Positions 27,791 to 35,741 of a stretch of 64,000 nt of DNA are shown piece by piece. The DNA comes from Paraflavitalea pollutisoli (lineage in GTDB: Bacteria; Bacteroidota; Bacteroidia; Chitinophagales; Chitinophagaceae). The stretch's first letter is position 1; each line of letters begins with the position of its first letter. The stretch is from assembly GCF_029360705.1 (NCBI RefSeq), contig NZ_JARKMX010000008.1:2224202-2288201 (forward strand), read 5' to 3'. The notes beneath the pieces were generated by a model. The model was not told the DNA's origin. It was given only the letters and a program-made list of their open reading frames with translations, and did no database searches. A program made the position numbers and the translations under genes.

Positions 27791-28267
27791 TTAATGGTCC
27801 ATTTTGTTACCCCGCGCCAGGTCAGAGGGCGTCATTCCCGTAAAACGCTTTACGGCCATCGCCAGTGAATTGCGGTTCTGAAAACCACAATGCGCCGCAA
27901 TACCGCTCAGCGTAAGGTTATTCAGTTCACCTTTCGCTACCAGGTCTACAAAATAAGCCACCCGGTATTGATTGAGGTAATCCGTAAACCGCATACCCGC
28001 CTGCCGGTTCAGGTAAAACGACAACAGGTAGTACGGAATGCCAATAGCCCGGCTCATTGCTTTCAACGAATAACCAACCTGTAAAAAAGGCTTTTGCTCT
28101 TCCATCAGCGTAGCCAATTGGTTGGCTATATTGGTTGCGGCCTCGTCGCTCAGCGAGAGCGGCCTGTAAGCAATTCTGCGTGTGGCAGTTTCCTGTACAG
28201 GATAAAGGATCTCATCACGCCAGCTGTCCGGATTCCACGAAGAAGTAGATGTAAAGTACATAGACAT
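27791..28267 (-). CDS. AraC-type HTH transcription factor, HTH-only
   Basis: A 158-residue protein made of a short unrecognised N-terminus (about 50 residues) and an AraC double HTH (VGYSLKAMSRAIGIPYYLLSFYLNRQ, then LSGIAAHCGFQNRNSLAMAVKRFTGMTPSDL). It retains the EEQKPFL linker seen in the membrane-bound AraC protein encoded next door but has no membrane or ligand domain. It lies convergent to that gene with 464 bp between. It looks like the DNA-binding half of a 7TM-AraC protein that now stands alone (inference). Confidence 0.82.
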   Translation of the reverse strand: MSMYFTSTSSWNPDSWRDEILYPVQETATRRIAYRPLSLSDEAATNIANQLATLMEEQKPFLQVGYSLKAMSRAIGIPYYLLSFYLNRQAGMRFTDYLNQYRVAYFVDLVAKGELNNLTLSGIAAHCGFQNRNSLAMAVKRFTGMTPSDLARGNKMDH

Positions 28268-28606
28268 AGTATTGAATTAAGGTTACAATATATTGAACAC
28301 GTAAAGCTGAATATTGCTCGTTTTTATAAATACGGTAAAACGGGCAGAAATAGATCATTGTAGCGTATCAGTAGTCGTGGAGAGAGGAACATCATCCTTT
28401 TGGGCATTAAAATGCGCCAACTAGCATGAATACAGGCAAATTTAAGCCTTGATTACTGGCTTATCTGTCATTTAAACAAGTAAATTCGTGTCATAGAATC
28501 TACGACATCGGCTATCCGCTCCCCGCACTCATCACGCAATAGGACCAACGCTATTCAACACCTGTACTTTACCAGTACCACAACACTAACCTGACAAGTC
28601 AACAAC
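28268..28606. other. Divergent intergenic region carrying a shared promoter element
   Basis: 339 bp between the short AraC gene (-) and the response regulator (+). Its main content is the TAAATTCG box and inverted repeat at 28481-28505, shared with two kinase genes elsewhere in the window. Confidence 0.6.
28481..28505 (+). promoter_or_regulatory. Shared promoter element, copy 1 (response regulator gene)
   Basis: TAAATTCG (a form of the Bacteroidetes -7 box), two bases, then TCATAGAATCTACGA, a 15-bp inverted repeat (arms TCRTAGA, one central base). Over 27 bases it matches copy 3 at 24 and copy 2 at 22 positions without a gap. No TTTG-like -33 box is present at the usual distance. It lies 102-126 bp before the start codon. 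Confidence 0.75.
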
Positions 28607-29239
28607 ATGAAGCATTTCCTTTTAGCCGACGACCACAGTATTGTACGATCAGGTATCAAAAACTTGCTGCGCGAACAATTCATTCAGCCGGCCATCGATG
28701 AAGCCAGTGATGGTTATGAGATCGCAGAGCTGATCAAAAGCAACCACTACGACCTGGCTATACTCGACATCAACATGCCCGACACAGATTTTGCCTCCCT
28801 GATTCCCTGGATCAAAACGACCGATCCCGAGTGCCGAATGCTGATCTTTACAACATATCCCGCCCACACCTATGGTGTGCGCAGCCTGCAGTCCGGCGCC
28901 CACGGCTTCCTCAACAAATCGGCCACCAATGAACAGATCGTACAAGCCATCAACACGATTCTGGAAGGCAAAAAATACATTGGATCCGAGTTGGCGGAAA
29001 TCATGGTGAATCAATTGCAGGGCAACCAGGAGGCCAATCCCCTCAACCAATTATCTACCCGGGAAATGGAGATTGCCAGGCTTTTGCAGAAAGGAACCTC
29101 GTTACCCGAGATCGGCCGGCTATTGAACATCGGCTACAGCACCGTAGTGACCTATAAAAACCGCATATTCGACAAATTGCATGTGGAGAATCTTCTTTCA
29201 CTGGTAAAATTGCTGGAGGCCAATGGCTTCATAGACTAA
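28607..29239 (+). CDS. NarL/LuxR-type response regulator, orphan
   Basis: A 210-residue protein. The receiver domain (1-125) has the acidic pair D8-D9, phospho-acceptor D54 (LAILDINMP), T82/T83 and K104 (GFLNKSA). The LuxR HTH (about 147-205) reads LSTREMEIARLLQKGTSLPEIGRLLNIGYSTVVTYKNRIFDKLHV. No kinase gene is adjacent. The two propeller kinases at 37378 and 54097 lack receiver domains and have the same promoter element, so they are the best candidate partners (inference). Confidence 0.9.
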   Translation: MKHFLLADDHSIVRSGIKNLLREQFIQPAIDEASDGYEIAELIKSNHYDLAILDINMPDTDFASLIPWIKTTDPECRMLIFTTYPAHTYGVRSLQSGAHGFLNKSATNEQIVQAINTILEGKKYIGSELAEIMVNQLQGNQEANPLNQLSTREMEIARLLQKGTSLPEIGRLLNIGYSTVVTYKNRIFDKLHVENLLSLVKLLEANGFID

Positions 29240-29278
29240 CAGACTGCTATATTTATTGCATTGATTGGAGGCAACAAA

Positions 29279-29313
29279 GCCCGGCCAGTGTCTTATACGA
29301 AACACTACGGGCC
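29279..29313. repeat. Imperfect hairpin between the regulator and the HTH gene
   Basis: GCCCG...AGTGT and ACACT...CGGGC pair in two blocks around a 10-base loop. There is no T-run after it, so it is more likely an RNA structure or a remnant of a mobile-element end than a terminator. Confidence 0.4.
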
Positions 29314-29348
29314 TCGCAGCATGCACATACGCTAACAAAATCACCCAC

Positions 29349-29624
29349 ATGACAGCGCAGCGGCGATCTTTCACCAACGATGAAAAACTGCTCATAATCG
29401 CGCAGGCGCAGGAACTCGGCGTTGCACGAGTGCTACAGGAGTACAATCTTTCGTACAGTGTGTACGCACGCTGGAAGCTTCAACTGAAAGCCTCACACGC
29501 TACCCGCCACCTCGAAAAAATGCAGGCACGCATCGACGAACTGGAACAGGAAAATACCCGGCTGAAAGCCATCATCACCAACTTCCTGTTACAATCTGAA
29601 TCAACTAAGAAAGAAAATAAGTAG
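29349..29624 (+). CDS. Orphan IS3 OrfA-like HTH protein
   Basis: The ATG at 29349 (MTAQRRSFTNDEKLLII) is chosen over an upstream start at 29265 that would add residues unlike the family. The 91-residue protein has an N-terminal HTH resembling transposase OrfA (RRSFTNDEKLLIIAQAQELGVARVLQEYNLSYSVYARWKLQLK) and a leucine-zipper coiled coil (about 58-82, LEQENTRLKAIITN). That is the IS3/IS911 OrfA plan. No OrfB with a DDE domain follows; the next gene is convergent 9 bp away. Either an insertion-sequence remnant or a domesticated DNA-binding protein. Confidence 0.65.
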   Translation: MTAQRRSFTNDEKLLIIAQAQELGVARVLQEYNLSYSVYARWKLQLKASHATRHLEKMQARIDELEQENTRLKAIITNFLLQSESTKKENK

Positions 29625-29633
29625 AGCAGCTGG

Positions 29634-30854
29634 CTACAGGGATATATCCCATTGTAACCGGTAACGCCATTGGGTGGCGGGGATGCCACCCGTTTTATCG
29701 TAGTTATAATGGCTGCACATAAAGGTCAATTTATTCTTATGCCCTTTGAAGAACCAGTTGGCCGCCCCCGACCACTCTGTTTTGCGCGTAGCGTCAGCAG
29801 CACGATTTGGCCGGTAACCGGCATTGCGAAAAGCAAGCTCCAGCGGTTTAGGCCACCAGTCGAGTGACTGGTGAAAGAAATAGCCCAATTGCCAGTAGTA
29901 ACCATATAATTCATCGGTTTCATCACTATTCAGTTTATCAATGATCTCTTTCCAATGCCCCTCTGCCTGGCAACTGAACCCTTTGTACATAAAAGCGGTT
30001 TCTATATTGGCCTGGTTTACCCGGTATTGAGCAGGCTGACCATCTTCGTATCCTTCCAGCGAGCCCCCACCAGCCTGCGAAAAACGGGTATACGGACTTC
30101 GATTGGTCACGGCCGATATTGCCACCACACCCGCAGGTTCCTGATGGATCTCGAGATCACTGCCTTCAAAATCCAGGTAGCGACCAAAACAATTCCATTG
30201 AACGCGGCCGAAGTACATCAGGTGATTGTCATCGTTATCGGTATTGCCCCGGCCTGTACCAGTCGCCACAGCCAGCCAGTAATTAAAATCAGCCACGCCC
30301 CTTCCTTTAAGCCGGCCATATAGCTCAGCCCCTTGCTGCCTGTCAACAGTAAAAGGCCGGTTGATCACCGATCGGTCTATCATTTGTTGTTCGCCGCTGC
30401 TGATTCGACGCTCCCGGGAATATTCCACCTTCCATTGCCCTACCTGCAATTTCAGCCAGTCCCACTTCTCCACCTTAATGGTATAGTTGAGCAAATTCGA
30501 CTGGCTCAATTCATATTCCCAGTAATACTTCAGCCAGGGCACAAAAGCATGGCCACCTACTTTGAGACGTGCCCGGTTGATCTTAAATACCGGCTTTTTC
30601 TCACCACTGAAATCATCGAAGGTCACCGGATCCTCATCCTCCGGTGTAGCAAACCGGAATTGCAGCCGGCTTTGTATTTGAAGCAGAAACTTATTATCCG
30701 TCGTATTGAACTCAAAACCTTTCGAGCCATACTGCACCGTTGCCTTCGGTAGCGAGTCCATCTCCTTTTGCGCCAACGCCGATTGCCAGCCAACCGGTAT
30801 CACCAGGCAGCAACAAATTGTTCGGATCAACAAAGTATGGAACCTATCCATCAT
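29634..30854 (-). CDS. OprP/OprO-like porin
   Basis: The ATG at 30854 overlaps the stop of the upstream gene (ATGATG containing TGA), a coupled start; a longer frame from 30956 overlaps that gene and has no signal peptide at its front. The 406-residue product has a signal peptide (about 1-28, cleavage near SALAQ) and a porin O/P barrel: LLQIQSRLQFRFA, INRARLKVGGHAFVPWLKYYWEYELSQSNLL, LKLQVGQWKVEYSRERRISSGEQQ, closing with WRYRLQWDISL. Last gene of a four-gene minus-strand operon. Substrate unknown. Confidence 0.82.
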   Translation of the reverse strand: MMDRFHTLLIRTICCCLVIPVGWQSALAQKEMDSLPKATVQYGSKGFEFNTTDNKFLLQIQSRLQFRFATPEDEDPVTFDDFSGEKKPVFKINRARLKVGGHAFVPWLKYYWEYELSQSNLLNYTIKVEKWDWLKLQVGQWKVEYSRERRISSGEQQMIDRSVINRPFTVDRQQGAELYGRLKGRGVADFNYWLAVATGTGRGNTDNDDNHLMYFGRVQWNCFGRYLDFEGSDLEIHQEPAGVVAISAVTNRSPYTRFSQAGGGSLEGYEDGQPAQYRVNQANIETAFMYKGFSCQAEGHWKEIIDKLNSDETDELYGYYWQLGYFFHQSLDWWPKPLELAFRNAGYRPNRAADATRKTEWSGAANWFFKGHKNKLTFMCSHYNYDKTGGIPATQWRYRLQWDISL

Positions 30855-31426
30855 TCCTTGCTTTTGCCCAGCTCCTTGCTGATCCCCAAACCAATCGTCC
30901 AGGTATCGTAAGCCTTCCACCGGATATCGTATTGTAAAACCCCATAAACTTCCCATCCCTTCCTGATCTCAACCCCGTACTCAATGGCCAACCGGTTCAG
31001 GAAGTAATTGTCCCCACCGGAAAATTCACCACCTGCCCCCAAGGCAAAACTCCACCGTTCAGTGGGTTTGTAAAAAGCCATCAATGCCGGAGCCAGGGGG
31101 CGCTTTCGTTCTATCAACTCCTCGCCCGATTCCAGGTTCTTCTCCACTTCAAACTCTTCGTTGATATAATCTACATGCACACCCATCCCCCAATGCCGGG
31201 CAAACTGAAAATTGTAGTCGAATCCCCAGTAAGGCAGGATGATTGTTTTGCTGCTACCATCTTCATTGATACCATGAAAGGAATGTTCATGACCAATGTT
31301 CAGCCCAAGACTGTGTTTCGGGCGGAATGCCTCCTTTTCCTGCGCTTTCATGCCGATTCCCGCCAGTAGTAAACACAGCGTCACACCATAGCTAATCAGC
31401 CTGCCATATGTCCATGATGTTTTCAT
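30851..31426 (-). CDS. Small outer-membrane beta-barrel protein
   Basis: A 191-residue protein with a signal peptide (about 1-28, cleavage near MKAQ) followed by alternating strands (HSLGLNIGHEHSFHG, YWGFDYNFQFARHWGMGVHVDYI, WSFALGAGGEFSGG, TWTIGLGISKEL). Probably an 8-stranded barrel. I do not recognise a named family. It lies 12 bp after the HAD gene and overlaps the porin by 4 bp, so the three are co-transcribed. Confidence 0.68.
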   Translation of the reverse strand: MKTSWTYGRLISYGVTLCLLLAGIGMKAQEKEAFRPKHSLGLNIGHEHSFHGINEDGSSKTIILPYWGFDYNFQFARHWGMGVHVDYINEEFEVEKNLESGEELIERKRPLAPALMAFYKPTERWSFALGAGGEFSGGDNYFLNRLAIEYGVEIRKGWEVYGVLQYDIRWKAYDTWTIGLGISKELGKSKE

Positions 31427-31438
31427 CAGGCAGCTGCT

Positions 31439-32470
31439 TTAACGTTCAAAAGGATAGATCACCTTCCAATCACTCTTCATATCTACTACCGTCCAGCCCT
31501 TCGCTACCGCTTCATCCCAGCCCTTGTCCAAAGTACCGATATGAGATTGCCGGTCATAAGCCCACTCTCGTGTAGAGTCGGTATGGTGAACATACAGCTT
31601 GAAACTCTTCAATGGATTACTATCTGTCCACTGCAACATCTGCAGGTCTCCATCTGAATTGCCACAGGCAAACACGGGTTTGCGTCCGATAAAGCGGTTG
31701 ATGCCAACCGGCTTGCCGACCTTATCATCGATGAAATCGATCTTCGCCAGTCGCCGCAATACTGGTTTACCGTTGTTGTAATCATACGCCGTGCCAATGC
31801 TACTGCCCACGATCTGGTCTTTGGGAATACCGTACACCTGCTCGGCCCAGGGGCGCATGAATTCGATACCCCCACCCGAAACGATAAAGGTCTTGAAGTG
31901 ATTAGCCTGCAGGTAGTGGATCAGTTCCAGCATGGGTTGAAACACCAGTTCGGTATATTTCTTCTTTTTTGTGGGATGCAGGGCCGTATCGGCCCATTGC
32001 TTTACGGTCGCAGCAAACTCATCCGAGGTATTGTTCACATGACTGGTCATCATGATCTCTACCAATCCCTTTTCCCCCTGTTTCATCAAGGTACCCATAT
32101 CATTTTCCAACAGCGCCTTATAAGGCTGCTGGTTTTTCCATTCCGGGTGACTGGCCGCCATGGCCTTTATTTGATCGATCGCAAAGAAGAGTTGAAAATA
32201 CACCGGTTGTTCGCTCCACAACGTACCATCGTTGTCGAAAGTCGCAATGCGGTCTGGCACCGGGATAAACTGACCACCCGCCGAATCGGTAGCTGCCCGC
32301 ACATAATCGATAATGCCCTTCTTCGCCGCCCCTTCATTCCAGGAAGGCAGTGGGTCAGCCTCGCTGGTAGACGTATCCGGCTTGCTGCCCGTGGAATTGT
32401 CACCAGCGCAACTGGCAAAGGCCAGCACAATAATACCTACCCAAAAGGTGTACACTGATCTACATTGCAT
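31439..32470 (-). CDS. Extracytoplasmic HAD-family phosphatase lipoprotein
   Basis: A 343-residue protein with a lipoprotein signal (VLAFASCAG, Cys 21) and all HAD motifs: motif I D79-N-D81-G-T (IATFDNDGTLW), motif II TFIVSGGG, and a motif IV region ACGNSDGDLQML. The layout resembles the phosphoserine-phosphatase-like branch. Being lipid-anchored it acts outside the cytoplasm, possibly releasing phosphate from phospho-esters. Two barrels and a FadL-like protein share the operon, which fits capture and uptake of the product (inference). Confidence 0.83.
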   Translation of the reverse strand: MQCRSVYTFWVGIIVLAFASCAGDNSTGSKPDTSTSEADPLPSWNEGAAKKGIIDYVRAATDSAGGQFIPVPDRIATFDNDGTLWSEQPVYFQLFFAIDQIKAMAASHPEWKNQQPYKALLENDMGTLMKQGEKGLVEIMMTSHVNNTSDEFAATVKQWADTALHPTKKKKYTELVFQPMLELIHYLQANHFKTFIVSGGGIEFMRPWAEQVYGIPKDQIVGSSIGTAYDYNNGKPVLRRLAKIDFIDDKVGKPVGINRFIGRKPVFACGNSDGDLQMLQWTDSNPLKSFKLYVHHTDSTREWAYDRQSHIGTLDKGWDEAVAKGWTVVDMKSDWKVIYPFER

Positions 32471-32490
32471 AAGTATGAATTTGAAGTCTT

Positions 32491-33915
32491 TTAAGGCTTT
32501 TTAAAATTGAAAGTGAACCCTATCAATAGTCCGATGGAATGATAGGTGGCCTGGGTAATCGTCGTAGAACCCGACAGGAAATTATCTTCGGAAGGCGTGC
32601 TGAGGTTCCCTTCCTGCTCGCGGTTATTATCCTTGCCAGAACCGATCAACACGCCGAGGCTCAACGTGCTTCGGCGGCTGCGCAGGGTGGCGCCTCCTAC
32701 AAAATGATAGATATCCCAGGTGGAGATGGTCGGTTTGATGCCGCGGGTGGCCAGCACATCCTTATCAAAATAGCTCCTGTCTGATCGTACGCTGGCATTC
32801 AGCGTCACGACATCACTTAACAAATACTCATATCCCACGCTGACATTCCACACTGCTTTGGCACCCCCTTTCACGCGCATGAATTCATCACTGCCCAGGT
32901 TGGGATAAATTTCCGGCGGCCGCACAAACGCAGCCGGCTTCGCCTGCAGTACATCGTACACATCCTGCGCCGCATTGTATTGCGTGGCTACACCAATTTC
33001 CGAACGGTGAAAACGTATATTGATGCCGGCTGCTACCATGAATGGAGATTTAAAATCGGCTTTTAGTTTTCCCTGCCGGTCATTGGCCAGTAGGTCGATG
33101 CGGTTACCGTTGTATTTGATGTCATTGGCAGTAATATCGACCGCCACAACGCCTTTACCGAACATACGCAACCCCGGACTGGTTGCGACCAGGCCGATGG
33201 AAACGTTTTTACTCAACCAGGTAAGCCCGAGACGCGCGTTGTAGCGAAAACTGTTGTAGCTGAAGTTCTGGATCACATCACTGCTCACCAACCGGCGGTC
33301 GGTTGTATTCAGGTAAAAGCGCGATAGAGATGCTTTGGTGAACGATTGACTATGGAGGGAAAATAAATTGGTAAGCCCTATAGAAAAATGCTGTCCCAGC
33401 CGGTAACCAATGGCCAACCCCACCGATGTTTCGTTTACCCGCGAATTAAAGGCAACCTGCCCAATGAAAGATTCCAGTCCGGGACTTTCATCGTCGGGCA
33501 CCACCGCATAATCGCCATCCACCCGAGCCGTTGCCTTGAAACTGAAATCGACAGGCACCACCAGGCCATATCCCAATTTAAGCCTTGGGTTGCGGGTGGC
33601 AACCATACCGGAAACCAATACAGGAAATGAGGTGAAACCCGCACTCTTGAATCCCTTGGTTTGGCCCAGGGCATTTTCAATATTGATATTTTCAAACCGG
33701 TACAGGTTGGCATTGATAGATACCGACGTTGTGTCGATGAAGCCCATACCGCCGGGATTGTAGAAGATGGCGGTATTGTCTTTCACCCCGCCAACTACGG
33801 CGCCGCCCATCAAGGCAGAGCGCGTGCCGAACTGCTGGGTCCAGTATTGCGTATCCTGCGCGGCGACGAAGCGGGCCAACAGAAAACATATCCACAATAA
33901 GTATAGGCTTCTCAT
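32491..33915 (-). CDS. FadL/OmpP1-like outer-membrane transport protein
   Basis: A 474-residue protein with a signal peptide (about 1-19). The N-terminus has the FadL-family hatch pattern: TRSALMGGAVVGGVKDNTAIFYNPGGMGFID, with NPG typical of long-chain fatty acid transport and toluene-porin proteins. The rest is a 14-stranded barrel (GYGLVVPVDFSFKATARVDGD; SVGYEYLLSDVVTLNASVRSD). First gene of the operon that continues with the HAD lipoprotein 20 bp downstream. Likely takes up a hydrophobic compound; which one is unknown. Confidence 0.85.
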   Translation of the reverse strand: MRSLYLLWICFLLARFVAAQDTQYWTQQFGTRSALMGGAVVGGVKDNTAIFYNPGGMGFIDTTSVSINANLYRFENINIENALGQTKGFKSAGFTSFPVLVSGMVATRNPRLKLGYGLVVPVDFSFKATARVDGDYAVVPDDESPGLESFIGQVAFNSRVNETSVGLAIGYRLGQHFSIGLTNLFSLHSQSFTKASLSRFYLNTTDRRLVSSDVIQNFSYNSFRYNARLGLTWLSKNVSIGLVATSPGLRMFGKGVVAVDITANDIKYNGNRIDLLANDRQGKLKADFKSPFMVAAGINIRFHRSEIGVATQYNAAQDVYDVLQAKPAAFVRPPEIYPNLGSDEFMRVKGGAKAVWNVSVGYEYLLSDVVTLNASVRSDRSYFDKDVLATRGIKPTISTWDIYHFVGGATLRSRRSTLSLGVLIGSGKDNNREQEGNLSTPSEDNFLSGSTTITQATYHSIGLLIGFTFNFKKP

Positions 33916-33958
33916 CTACCTGTAAGACACCTGAAGGAGCAGCTTTCCGCCACCCCCA

Positions 33959-33997
33959 ACAAAAAGGCCATTTCCTTTGCGGAAACAGCCTTTTCTA
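33959..33997 (-). terminator. Terminator of the sulfatase gene
   Basis: On the minus strand: AAAAGGC, internal mismatch, TTTCC, loop, GGAAA, mismatch, GCCTTTTT. It lies between the sulfatase stop (34040) and the FadL-like start (33915), so it separates the two transcripts. Confidence 0.7.
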
Positions 33998-34039
33998 TAC
34001 ACAGACAACAAATAGGAAATCGGATTTCCCCTATGCGGG

Positions 34040-35617
34040 TCAATTTCTTGGGGTCGACATGCCCTCCACTTCTTTCAGTCGCTTCAACGCGTCCTGCTGT
34101 CGCAATAAGCCATACCCTATTCCACTGGGATTGAGTGTACTACCAGCCTGATAGGGAAACTGGTCGAAATCACTGAAGAATTCTTTGATCTTTTGCTGAA
34201 TGGGCACCAATAGCCACATATTGCGCGCGAGAAAATCAACTGCACCGCCACCTTCCTCCAATCCCTTTTCATAAGGATCCATCCGCAGGTTGGCAATCAA
34301 TGCCCAGGCTGAAACCTTGCGGGTACCGGTGGCGATATTACCGTCGGAGGTGGCAAAAGAAAGCTTCCAATCGTTCCAGCGTAACGCATTCAGGTTACCA
34401 CCCTGGTCAAAATAATAGATGACATCGCGAGGGCCTTTGGTAGTCTTGCCTTCTAGATAGGGCAAAAAGCTATAACCATCGAGGTGTACTTTGAACGTCT
34501 TGCCATTTGTATTGAATCCGGTTTTCATTTTTGCCTTGATATCACCGGCTCCGGCTGCCTCTGCCAGGGTGGGGAACCAATCTATCAATGAGATGATCTC
34601 ATTGGATACCATGCCAGGTTTTATATGACCAGGCCAACGCACCATCATGGGGCAACGGAAACCGCCTTCCCAGGTAGTTCCCTTTTCACCACGAAACATC
34701 GTCATCGCCCCATCAGGCCAAAGGGCGATCTCCGCGCCATTATCAGTGGTATACACGACGATCGTATTGTCGGCGATGCCGAGGTCATCCAGTTGTTTCA
34801 ACAACTCACCCACCATGCCGTCATGCTCTACCATACCGTCTGCATGGATGCCTACGCCGGTCTTGCCCAGTGACTCTTTTTTCAGGTGTGTGAACACGTG
34901 CATCCGGGTGCTGTTGAACCACACGAAGAACGGCTTGTTGGCCTTAGCTTGCCGGTCGATGAAAGTCTTGGCAGCACCAAGAAATTCTTCATCGACTGTA
35001 GGCATGCGCGTACTGGTGAGGGGACCGGTATCTTCGATCTTACCATCAGCGGTAGAGCGGATCACGCCACGCGGACCAAATTTCTTTTTGAAAGCAGGGT
35101 CTTTCGGATAGAAGTATCCTTCCGGCTCTTCCTCGGCATTGAGGTGATACAGGTTGCCAAAGAATTCGTCAAAGCCATGTTTGGTCGGCAGGTGTTTGTC
35201 CTGGTCACCGAGGTGGTTCTTTCCAAACTGGCCGGTCGCATAGCCTTGTCCTTTCATAACGTCAGCAATGGTAGGCATCCAGTCGGTGATACCATGGGGA
35301 TCGCCCGGCATACCGATGGTTAGAAGCCCAGTACGGAAAGGTTCCTGGCCCAGGATGAATGATGCTCGGCCCGCCGTGCAACTGTTTTGAGAATAAGCAT
35401 CCGTAAACAGACAACCCTCTTTGGCGATACGGTCGATATTGGGGGTACGGTACCCCATCATACCCATGGTATAGGCGCTTACCTGTGGCACCCCGATATC
35501 ATCACCAAAGATCACGAGAATATTGGGCTTCTTTTGAGCCTGCGTGGTGAGCGATAACAGCATGCCCGATAGCAGCATACAGACGCCGCCCCACCGAGAT
35601 GTGGAAAACAGTTTCAT
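34040..35617 (-). CDS. Arylsulfatase
   Basis: The ATG at 35617 (MKLFSTSRWGG) gives a signal peptide (cleavage near LTTQAQ, about residue 28); a longer frame from 35698 does not. In the 525-residue product the sulfatase metal site begins with FGDDIG (D39, D40), and the formylglycine motif is C80-T-A-G-R (NSCTAGRASF). Later residues GKNHLGD and TTDNGAEIALWPDG complete the site. The Cys form requires a formylglycine-generating enzyme, and none is in the window. Secreted or periplasmic; substrate unknown. Confidence 0.9.
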   Translation of the reverse strand: MKLFSTSRWGGVCMLLSGMLLSLTTQAQKKPNILVIFGDDIGVPQVSAYTMGMMGYRTPNIDRIAKEGCLFTDAYSQNSCTAGRASFILGQEPFRTGLLTIGMPGDPHGITDWMPTIADVMKGQGYATGQFGKNHLGDQDKHLPTKHGFDEFFGNLYHLNAEEEPEGYFYPKDPAFKKKFGPRGVIRSTADGKIEDTGPLTSTRMPTVDEEFLGAAKTFIDRQAKANKPFFVWFNSTRMHVFTHLKKESLGKTGVGIHADGMVEHDGMVGELLKQLDDLGIADNTIVVYTTDNGAEIALWPDGAMTMFRGEKGTTWEGGFRCPMMVRWPGHIKPGMVSNEIISLIDWFPTLAEAAGAGDIKAKMKTGFNTNGKTFKVHLDGYSFLPYLEGKTTKGPRDVIYYFDQGGNLNALRWNDWKLSFATSDGNIATGTRKVSAWALIANLRMDPYEKGLEEGGGAVDFLARNMWLLVPIQQKIKEFFSDFDQFPYQAGSTLNPSGIGYGLLRQQDALKRLKEVEGMSTPRN

Positions 35618-35741
35618 AAATAATAAGTTTTTTGATAAATCCGATAAAACACACCCGTAAGACACGGATGGGCAGGCTTTGCCGCCTACCCCACGCACCT
35701 ATTTGTAAGACGGTGCAACATCGGCAATATCTATCGGAGGT

